From: Allolobophora icterica
Lineage: Eukaryota; Annelida; Clitellata; Crassiclitellata; Lumbricidae
NCBI GenBank assembly: GCA_963556255.1
Contig: OY744604.1
Span: 22,864,566 to 22,928,565 of the forward strand
Length of the DNA: 64,000 nt
Direction: 5' to 3'
Part shown: positions 55,539 through 64,000 of the stretch, piece by piece
Numbering within the stretch: the stretch's first letter is position 1
How the letters are laid out: the number at the start of each line of letters is the position of its first letter
Position numbers and translations under genes: made by a program
Notes under the pieces: model-generated
What the model saw: only the letters and a program-made list of their open reading frames with translations
Told to the model about the DNA's origin: nothing
Database searches by the model: none

Positions 55539-56682
55539 ATGGCGAATACAGAGTCCTCCACTGGTAATATTAAAAAGGAAGAGCTCGATGATAAAACTAC
55601 ATGTTGTATATGCACCGAAGTCTATACCGATCCGAAAGCTTTGCCTTGCATTCATACATTCTGCTTGAAATGTCTCCAAGAGACTGGGCTTAAAACCAAC
55701 AAAGAACCAGGAGATGAGATGCCTTGTCCAATCTGTAGACGACTGTTCAAGATTCCACCAGAAGGATTCCCTGGACTGCCAAAAAATTACTTCATTGAGA
55801 GACTGATAGAAGTGTCGAAGGTTTCAGACCCTTCTGCATTAACGAAAGCTTTATGCTCTGTGTGTTTGGAGGAAAGTCAGGAACATGAAGGTAAAGAAAC
55901 TCCAATAGCTATCACATACTGCGTTGATTGCAAGCATAAATTATGTGAAGAATGTTGTAGTGAACACAGAAAATTTAAATTGACAAAGAATCATAAACTG
56001 ATACCAATAAATGAAAATGAAAGTGACCAACATGTGTTGACCTCTCTTGCACAAAGTGTTTGTGAATTGCATAAACAAAAGGATCGGGATGTATATTGTG
56101 CTGACTGCAAAACAGTTGTATGCGCGACCTGCTTCGTTGAGGAACATAAAAGTCACGAAGGTTCTCATGTTAACAAATGTTTGGATGGCTTTCGAAAGCA
56201 GATACAAAGCAATACTGAGGCTATGCATGAATGTATCTCACAGACTCAGGTGAAAAAGGCAGAACTCCTGAAGGTGAAGGAAGAAATGCAGCAAAGGGTG
56301 GAAAGCTTAGAATGTGATGTAGAGAAGAGAAAAGATGAAATAAAACAGCTAACTGATATGCATGCAAGTAGTCTCATACAAAGTCTACGTTCCGAGAGAC
56401 AAAGCAGATTGAAGGAAATCCAAATGGCAACAGATGATCTTGATACTTATCAGTCGAATTTAGAAAGTTACAATTCTTATTGTAAAAGAATAATGGCTAA
56501 AGGATCAGCTAGCGACATCGGTTGCGCAGTTTCTGACTTATCTGTTAGAGCGTTTGAGTTGCAACAACAATGCCAACCTACAATTGAAAGAAGAATTCCG
56601 GATTTTAAATTCTACTTCAGACAATCTGAACTTGAAGAGTTTCTAGAGGAAGACTGTGGCAACTTGGTTGGGGAAATTGAAG
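55539..56682 (+). CDS. TRIM exon: RING, two B-boxes, coiled coil
   Basis: ATG 55539 opens 381 codons plus one base, ending at donor GAAG/GTAAGC (phase 1). The C3HC4 RING (CCICTEVYTDPKALPCIHTF ... CPICRRLF) would recruit a ubiquitin-conjugating enzyme. B-box 1 has CSVCLEESQE ... CVDCKHKLCEECC, B-box 2 has CELHKQKDRDVYCADC ... CFVEEHKSHEG, and a coiled coil spans about residues 215-340. The layout is that of TRIM2/3/71-type proteins, whose C-terminus is an NHL propeller. The phase-1 donor fits the NHL acceptor at 58692, so the two form one TRIM-NHL E3 ligase gene, cytosolic. No gene symbol can be assigned safely. Confidence 0.92.
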
Positions 56683-56829
56683 GTAAGCGATTACTGCTGT
56701 AAATCATAACCTGTGCCACAAAAGAAATTTGTAGTTGTGCTAAAAGCTTAATGGCTTTACATTTATCGTAGTTAATTTACAAATTACAATAAAGCAGTAC
56801 ATTGCTATTAGGGCCTATATAGACCAACA

Positions 56830-57001
56830 ACGACAAACTAAAGCAGGAACTTGATGCAGAGAAAACAAACAACATTTCACTTCAAACTTGCAATGACAAA
56901 CTTGTAGAAGAATTGGTCATGTATTAAGCGACAGTGAAGACATTAGAAACCAACGCTGAGAAACTCTGGACAGATTCTGAACTAGAGACTACGAAAACAG
57001 G
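56830..57001 (+). pseudogene. Possible decayed coiled-coil exon in the TRIM intron
   Basis: Reads NDKLKQELDAEKTNN and CNDKLVEELVMY, then a stop, then TVKTLETNAEKLW before a phase-1 donor (ACAG/GTATGC). The upstream acceptor does not match phase 1. Looks like a relic of a coiled-coil exon. Confidence 0.35.
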
Positions 57002-57409
57002 TATGCATGTATGTCTACAACTCTGTATATGTGAAGCATTTACTATAGACCTTTATAAATAAGGTCTTCACAAAAGTACTGCAATCTAATCTCATCCTAT
57101 CCACTATTTAGATAAGGCCAGCAACAAAGTGACGACATTTAAATAAATTTGGTGTCATGAACAGATAGTGCGCAATACAACTGCCACAAAAACAAAGCAC
57201 TTTTTAATAGCGTATTTGAAACAATTGTGGATTCCAACAGATCAGCGATTTCTTGTGACATCAAAGCACCTTATGGCATCTTATTGTATTGTCTTAAGAC
57301 AGCGAGAAGCTGCAGAAATGCCCCAATTAGAATCTGAGAACGAGTCATGGGAGGAAGATCATTCCAAATGGGCGGGCCAGCAGATGCGTATTCACGGTGT
57401 TGAACCATA

Positions 57410-58110
57410 GAAGTCCAGGTCCGAGGGACCAAGAGGTCATGCCGGTCTAAAGAACAGAGAACACGGCCAGAGGAAACCGACAGAGGTCAACTGGTTATCC
57501 AGATAAGATCACAAAGAAAACGAGGAGCTTTGCCTGTAACGCTCAAGAGGTTAGCAAAAGAATTTTAAACTGGATACGCGCGGTGAGCGGAAGCCAATGA
57601 AACTGCTTAGACATAAAAGTCGAAGTATGAGAGTAGCGTGGAAGGCGGGCAGTCAGTCGAGCAGCTGCGTTCAACACCGACTGGAGTGGAGACAGACGAA
57701 AGTTTGGCAGACCAATGAGTAATGAATTACAGAAGTGAATGCGTGAGCAAATAAAGGCATGAACCATGGAGGTGAAAGTGGAGGAAGGAACAGAACGCCG
57801 GACAGCACGAAGACGTCTTAGATGATAAAACCTAGACCGAGAGAGGCTTGAGATGTGGTCAGCAAACGAAAGAGTACTGTCAAGGATGACACCCAAGTCA
57901 CGAACACTTGTCGAGAAAGAGAAGAGCGGAAATCGCTTGGCGAGAGTTGCATAATCAAGCGAGTGCCAAACCAGATCAGCTGAGGTTTTACAAAATTGAA
58001 GGAGAGGCGGTTTGAGGAGATCGGAGAAAAGTGACTCATTAGATTGGCAGACGGCAAGTTGATGAGCAGGAGGACCTTACAACCTTTTAGTGTATCGTCA
58101 GACATGTCTC
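57410..58110 (-). mobile_element. LINE fragment in the TRIM-NHL intron
   Basis: Minus strand: FNFVKPQLIWFGTR, SSTFTSMVHAFICSR, LQSVLNAAARLTARLPRYS and QFHWLPLTARIQFKILLL, frame-broken. Same family as the 44.6-kb copy. Confidence 0.8.
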
Positions 58111-58139
58111 ACTGCAAGGGGAGAGTCACTACTAGGTTA

Positions 58140-58691
58140 TATTATAATTTTTCTGACTATGTTTCACAGTAGGCCTACTGCACGCCGATCATTTGATTCA
58201 AGTTTAGAAAAAAATGCAATGATGCAAACACTTCAATAGTTGACATTAGGTTGCATCGGGTTAAACGTTAAAACACGAATTTTACGTTTTCAAAAATTTA
58301 AGTGTAACCATTCCTTAGTTCATTCGAATTATTGCACAATTTTCAACAAATCAGTAGATTCTGAGTAGAAGAATAAACAAAGGTTGTCCCTCCATGCGTG
58401 CAGTCGCCTTTTCAGGCATCAATTCATTCGCCAGGAAATGGCTTTCCATACTCCAAAGGTAAATCGAAAGTGCATGTTTCCGTTTCACTGTGCGACTGTT
58501 TATCGGTCTGTGTCTCTTGGTCACCCGAGTTTTCTTTGACCATTTCTGTGTATGTATCTTTCTGTTGGTCTCAGTTGGTTTGAATAGCGTTCACTTAACA
58601 TCATCACATTCGTCGTCGTTGTCGCATATTTATACATTGATATTTCTTTAAAATTACGGAATATTATTAAATAGAGTGTTTTTATTTTCAG
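58140..58691 (+). repeat. Duplicated intron segment upstream of NHL copy 3
   Basis: Shares AGAAGAATAAACAAAG, TTCGCCAGGAAATGGCTTTC and GCGTTCACTTAACATCATCA with the introns ahead of NHL copies 1 and 2, showing that the duplicated unit reaches at least ~450 bases upstream of the exon. Confidence 0.8.
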
Positions 58692-59554
58692 AAGAACTTC
58701 GATACAGATCGGATCCAGTTTTAGTTCAGACGATCAGAACTCAAGTCTCAGAAGAAGGAAAGAAAGAGATCCATGGATTGGCAATCCTAGACAAAGAATT
58801 GTTTGTTGTGAGCGAAAAGAATTCAGAAGTTGAAGTTTATGATTCGATGAGATTCAGTTTCAGTCGTCGATGGATTTTGAAGGATTTAATTGATCCTTGG
58901 GATATAGGATCCTGCAACATAAATAAATGTCTCTATATCATCAATATCAAAGGCCAAATCGGGCTGCCGACTGAAATCATAAGATTTAATCCAGTGGGAA
59001 AAATAATGAACACTTGGTCAGTAGGAGGCAATTATTGTCGTCTCTCTGTTACAAATGAGCCGACGGTCATATTAACTGTTAGTAATAAAAATATATTAAA
59101 TGAATATTCGTCAGATGGACAATTGATCCGTGAAGTAAATCTATCATCAGTTGCCGGTATTCGTTATACATGGCATTCCATAAAACTGTGCAATGGTCAT
59201 TTTATGGTCAGTCATGGAGTACTTGATGATGATCTGCACGAAGTGAGTATAGTAGATGCATATGGAAAACTTAAGAAGTCATTCGGTGGAAAACCTGGAT
59301 CGACCATCAAACAAATGAATCGTCCAGGATATTTGTCCGTAGATGAAAATGGATTCGTGATGGTCGCTGATACTAAAAACAATCGAGTTTTGTTATTGGA
59401 TTCAGATTTGCAATTTAAGAGAGAAATTCTGTCAACAGAAAAACACGGATTACGTATTCCAGAAAGGATTCTTCTGGATGAATCAAATGGTCGACTGTTT
59501 GTGGCTGACAATGAATCGAACAATCAGCGGATTTTGATTTTCGATTTTAAATAG
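58692..59554 (+). CDS. NHL beta-propeller exon of the TRIM-NHL gene (copy 3)
   Basis: Acceptor TTTTTATTTTCAG, phase 1, 287 codons to TAG 59552-59554. NHL units: GLAILDKELFVVSEKNSEVE, PWDIGSCNINKCLYIIN, CRLSVTNEPTVILTV, NEYSSDGQLIREVNL, GHFMVSHGVLDDDLHEVSI, KKSFGGKPGSTIKQMNRPG, GFVMVADTKNNRVLLLDSDL, ERILLDESNGRLFVADN. AATAAA at 59605-59610 gives a likely poly(A) signal. Spliced to the TRIM exon it makes a ~669-residue E3 ligase; the propeller would select substrate protein or RNA. Confidence 0.88.
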
Positions 59555-59619
59555 TTGAGTGAATATTATAGTAAATTAAGTGAACAATATCCATAAATAT
59601 GCTGAATAAAAAGAAATTT

Positions 59620-60280
59620 TGTCTATTTTTATTTTTTTTATTGTTATTATTAATAATAATATTCTTTAATTGAAAGCCAAGAGCAAGCCGCACATTGGTG
59701 AACAAGTTGAGACATAATATAAAAAGTAGAATAAGAAGATAATAAAATTTCGAAGAAAGAGAGTATAAATGTTCAAAGAATTTGAAAAAATACCAACTAT
59801 TCTACATCCAACCATCATAATAACGGAGATAATGAAAAGTATATAGTCTGCAAGAAGTAGATGAACTGATATGAAGCCTAGGGTACACAAAATAAAACCT
59901 ATCATTTTTTAAGTCGAACAGAATAAGAGAAAGATTTTGAAAAGAATTTGTAAAGATTAACTAATTAAACAACATCATAAAGCTTTCTAATAATAAAGGT
60001 TTACTAACCAGATAATCAGAATGGGATAAAGTTAGATTATGGTCTCTAGGGCGCAACATAATCATCCTGTCAATTTAATTTGAAGCAATAGGTCATGAAG
60101 GACATGATCATTAGTGCTCCTTACCAGTAGTTGGGCATATGAAATTCAGGCTTCTTCACTAGAATCTTAAAGACCGAGAACCTACAAACAGATTATGAAC
60201 TACTTCCAACTAGCTATCGAGCGATTTATTTTTGAAATACCAAAAACATTATGAACATAAAGAATAACTATCTACATACA
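59620..60280. other. Spacer downstream of the TRIM-NHL gene
   Basis: AT-rich; no feature seen. Confidence 0.4.
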
Positions 60281-60281
60281 G

Positions 60282-60850
60282 TTGCAACACACTCCTGATT
60301 CCCTCAATCAACACTACGGCAAAACTTTCCACTACCCCGATTGCACTCCTTGTCTGCGAAAGTTAACTGCATATAATCAATTGGATCGTGTTTTTAATGA
60401 TTATGAAGTCAGTCACCTTCTCAGTAGCATCAATATCACCTCAATTGGTCCTGATGGGTTACTTCCATGGTTCCTTAGGGAAGCTACAATAGGTCTTGAA
60501 AAACCCGTTACTCATCTTTTAAATCTTACTCTAACTCATTCCATTGTTCCTTCCCAGTGGAAAATAAGTAGAATTTCCTCTGTTTCAAAGGTTGCTGACA
60601 CTCTCTCAGAAGTTGACTTTAGACGTGCATCACCCATCATGTCATTCCCATGCTAAGATCCAACCAGTATGTTCACTTGATCGCCTTACATTTCTCCAAG
60701 GCTTTTGATTCCATAAGTCACAATCACTTAGCCAAACCTCACACCAACATGCCAATTTCAGATTAATTACGTCTATAATAACATTGGTCTATTAATTTCC
60801 TAGAAGGCCGACAACACTGTACTAAATTCCACGATGAATTTTCAGCTTTA
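60282..60850 (+). mobile_element. LINE reverse transcriptase 5' fragment
   Basis: SINITSIGPDGLLPWFLREA, TLTHSIVPSQWKISRISSV and, after frame breaks, LHFSKAFDSISHNHLAKP and INFLEGRQHCTKF mark the fingers and palm start of a LINE reverse transcriptase. Confidence 0.7.
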
Positions 60851-60889
60851 CTCTGGTAATGCAAGTATAGTTCAAGACTTCAATAATCT

Positions 60890-61090
60890 AATAATAATGT
60901 TTTTCTTTATTAATTCAAACCGACAAACGCAGTAAGATTACATTGAGACAATGACAGTACAATTATCAATATCTCAACTAGACACACGTTATGGCAGCCA
61001 TACAAAGCGCCCGCCCGAGGGGGTTGCGGGAATCGAACCGCGTACTGCTGCTCTCCTGGCCATGAGTGTTACCATTACTCTATCCTCCCT
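60890..61090 (-). mobile_element. tRNA-derived SINE
   Basis: The minus strand starts GGGAGGATAGAGTAATGG (A-box-like TAGAGTAATGG) and has a perfect B box GGTTCGATTCC (complement of 61029-61039) with the usual spacing. A ~110-base unrelated body then ends in AATAAAGAAAAAC. Head, body and A-rich tail fit a tRNA-derived SINE rather than a working tRNA gene. Confidence 0.75.
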
Positions 61091-61099
61091 AGTTCATGT

Positions 61100-62785
61100 C
61101 CTGTTAATTTCGCTATTTCCACGTCAAGCCATAAACCTATACCTCAAAATGGTCTTATTAAGTACGTTGGTGATTGCTATCTGTAGGCAACCTTCCTCTA
61201 ACAGTTCATTCAAAGCCTATGAATCAGAATACGTTAAGTCTTCCTATTTTGGCCAGAAACTAAATCATAGTTAAACTTATGAAATGATTTTACATAGAGC
61301 CAGAGGGAATTTTACCAATGTAAACGCTCCTTTATCCAACCCTGGACTTCTTAGGGTTACCAGTTAACCCACCTAATGTAGGCTTATAAGTTATAACTAT
61401 CCGACAATCTAATTATTTCCACCGGTCACCGTACAGTTTAGATGTGTTTCTTTATAATTTCATAATACGAAGGACAAAGTTTGGCTTGGAGTACGATGTT
61501 TGAGACTGAATGGTTTCTACATTGCTAAGGGATTCAGTAAAGATATATAACTGGCTCTCTACTCTGGTTGGATATTAACCAATAACCAGTTAAGAGCTTA
61601 TTCAATTGCTACTAGTTTCTGCCGTAAAAAACTGACGAGTGATCGCTTATTCCGAGTTTTTTCTTGTATATTTCAGCGATGTGGTAGGCCGATTCCACTT
61701 GACCTTTCTCTGTTTCAGAACCATCATTGAATATTTTCATAACATTTATTTACTTTCCATATGAAATATTAATTGATTCAAATGAAAAGTTTGGCGCTGT
61801 TAACTAAACGGCTAGACTCGGTAAATAGCCCAGAATCCCCGGTGACTGGGTCCGGTGGCCAGTTTGCGCTGTGCCCAATAGTCACAGCAGGCGAAAGGTA
61901 TGTGTTGTCGTAAATAACAGTAAACACCCTAAGGCTATACTAGGCCAAAAGACGAGTGATGAGATCGCAGAAGTAATGAGCTGATATTTGATGTGTTTAT
62001 ATGTTGTAACTGTCTTTGATTCTTTTAGCCAGCCTTAGAAATGTTGGAATATGAAATTTTATACGGATTTGAGCTTAAATCCGAGGTTCATGTTACAGTG
62101 AGTTTCAGAAAACATAAACATTGGGCTTCAATACAGACACAAAATCCAAAACTCCACGGAAATTCACACGAGCAAGTGAAAAATTGCTTCAAAGGTCTAA
62201 GTTAATGTCATTAACTTCAGACTATGTCAGCCCGAATACAAATACAGCGTCAGTACAATGACTCATCATGAGGACCTCCAAGCTCTCGAGCAGAAAATCT
62301 CTGAATTAAATACAAAGAATTATTATTAGGTCTAATTTACGCCAATGTGACAAGCTGCCCTCTAGTCACCCGGGTCTGTGAGCCTAACTGACGAATATTG
62401 CGCAGTTATTAAGTCTGGCCTTATAGGATGTAAGCCATTGAACATAGGCCACTCCTACAGACGGTTGCCACACACGTAACATAGGCTTCTGCTTAGTAAT
62501 TCGTTAGTAGCGGGAGGTTAACAATTGCTGTGATATCCGTCTGCAGTGGCCTAACGGTCCATAGCGTTCGAAATTAAGGATAAAGCTACAACATTGATTA
62601 GGAACGTGTGAGAATAAGGCTGACTTATCGTGTTGCACATGTGTAGTTGTAGCATGCAATTCAGACGTAAGTACACATTTAAACTGTCAGCATGATTCAA
62701 AAAAAACCCAAAGTGCGTCGTCTTGTTTCTTAGTCTTGTTGCGTTCAGCGTTTTAAATGTGTTATTCTTGTATTGAATCCGTAGA
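61100..62785. other. Spacer, no feature recognised
   Basis: No supported exon, element end or RNA gene on either strand. Confidence 0.4.
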
Positions 62786-62869
62786 TATATGCAGCAATAC
62801 GGTGCGTGGTATCTTCCGAAGAACACGGATAACAGAACTCAGATGAAACAACTTCTGAGACACTCAATG

Positions 62870-63155
62870 TCACACGTGTGTTACATAGTGTTATATTATG
62901 CTCTGTTATGTTACGTCATGTTAAATTATGTTACGCTATGTTACGTTATGTTACGTTCTGTTACGTTATGTTGCGTTATCTTACGCTATGAGTGTCTTAT
63001 TGTGTTGAACTCGTACAGATATTGCGGTTATACGTTGTGTGGATTCTTTCAAACAACACGAATTACACAAACACAGATTAAATATCATTTGAGGGAATTA
63101 AAACATTGTCATACATAAACTATATTATATTGTTTAATGCTATGTTACGTTATAT
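62870..63155. repeat. Degenerate ~10-bp tandem repeat (ATGTTACGTT)
   Basis: Runs of TTATGTTACG variants spaced about 10 bases at 62882-62990, with a few more at 63135-63160. The open frame through it is an artefact of the repeat. Confidence 0.8.
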
Positions 63156-63595
63156 TATATTCCTTTTTCTGTCTGTGTGACAAATTACTTCCGATGAACT
63201 TCAGAGAAAGCGAGTAGGGCCAGTACTTAGGCCGTTAAGGGTTTTATAATTTCACATCCTGACGCACACTCAGCCCTACATCCTTTTGTGGTTGGTATAC
63301 ATGTATATGTTACAATGTAAGCTTAGAGGCCGAAAAGGTGGTTAGAAATTGAAAAGCCAACAAAACCCGGATACACTTATGGGGACATGTAACTGAAAAT
63401 TATGAATCCATAAGCTGTGACATTAACGTCGTAGCACACAAACTGTTTATATAGACGGTATGTAGCTCAACATGTTTTCACGTCGTCAAACGAAGCGTAG
63501 CGAGGCAGAAACTACGCTTGAGTTGGTATTTATAATTCATAAGCGGTCACACCAACCGCGAAACGTTGCTCATAATTTTCGCGTAAGTACTGTAG

Positions 63596-64000
63596 GGCGC
63601 AGCCTACAACCTACAGCCTGCGGTGCGCTTGGCCTGCCTTGAGCGCGTCATGCGTGCTGCTGCCCGACTCATTGGTCGGCTGTCCAAGTTTGACCACGTG
63701 TCTGACTTCATGCTTTGTGACCTACATTGGTTACCTGTTGCTCTGCGCATCCAGTATCGGATTGCCTCCTTGGTCTGGCGCTGCCAGTTGGGTCTTGCTC
63801 CGACCTATCTTAGGTCCCTCTGCCAACCTGTCAGCGAGACCCGCGGCCGACTACTTCGTTCTGCAGAGAGGGGGGAACTCGCGGTCTCATTTGCTCGTAC
63901 TGCAACTATGCAAAATCGAGCCTTTCTGGTGGTTGGCCCAGCGGTATGGAATGCCTTACCACTGGCGCTGCGTCTCCTTCCTAAAATCCAATCTGAGTAT
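63596..64000 (+). mobile_element. LINE C-terminal fragment running off the window
   Basis: Plus-strand frame: LERVMRAAARLIGRLSKFDH, SDFMLCDLHWLPVALRIQYR, RIASLVWRCQLGLAPTYLRS and FLVVGPAVWNALPLALRLLP. Close to the 18.4-kb LINE protein and apparently open here. Confidence 0.85.

Noticed and set aside
56941..57410. Further TRIM-NHL exons between the coiled-coil relic and the NHL exon
   Set aside because: Apart from the decayed stretch at 56830-57001 no segment keeps phase and both splice sites.
61018..61092. Functional tRNA gene
   Set aside because: The B box is good but stems do not pair into a full cloverleaf and a SINE-type body and tail follow.
62789..63118. 109-codon plus-strand frame
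   Set aside because: Its central part is the ATGTTACGTT repeat; composition is driven by the repeat.

Overview
The window looks like nuclear DNA of an animal, most likely a marine invertebrate. The evidence is spliced exons with GT/AG borders, many decayed non-LTR retrotransposons (LINEs), DNA transposons and a Polinton/Maverick element, plus TRIM-NHL and immunoglobulin-domain genes typical of invertebrate expansions. The phylum cannot be fixed from sequence reading alone. Nothing here is bacterial.

Layout. 1-2872 is a huge imperfect palindrome: two partial copies, head to head, of a transposon whose long ends carry four ~150-bp tandem units and which encodes a recurrent cysteine-rich protein. 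3172-5284 is an internally deleted piggyBac element, with intact ends and TTAA target duplications, sitting inside a Polinton. The Polinton (about 5289-14406, and possibly left of the piggyBac) carries a broken protein-primed DNA polymerase, an intact adenain-like protease, two paralogous fibre-like genes plus a third remnant, a SAP/NUMOD1-like gene, and a major capsid gene split by another DNA transposon. A 200-base assembly gap lies at 14471-14670. LINE copies follow, one of them (18449-20362, minus) with a long open reverse transcriptase frame inserted in a 42-bp minisatellite.

From 23.6 to 35.3 kb on the minus strand I can chain six exons, all of symmetric phase 1: three Ig domains, a transmembrane exon, a short cytoplasmic linker and an NHL beta-propeller exon. 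This predicts a cell-surface receptor with an Ig ectodomain and a cytosolic NHL propeller. From 42 to 60 kb three more NHL exons with the same phase and acceptor occur on the plus strand. The last is the natural 3' partner of a RING/B-box/coiled-coil (TRIM) exon at 55539-56682. Two further Ig exons (42.0 kb plus, 52.0 kb minus) are degraded. The locus therefore looks like a birth-and-death cluster in which one NHL exon module is shared between a TRIM ligase and Ig receptors.

The remaining DNA is intron or intergenic sequence filled with LINE fragments, short DNA elements (mariner, hAT, hairpin), a tRNA-derived SINE, a Penelope-like fragment and simple repeats. The window ends inside another LINE.
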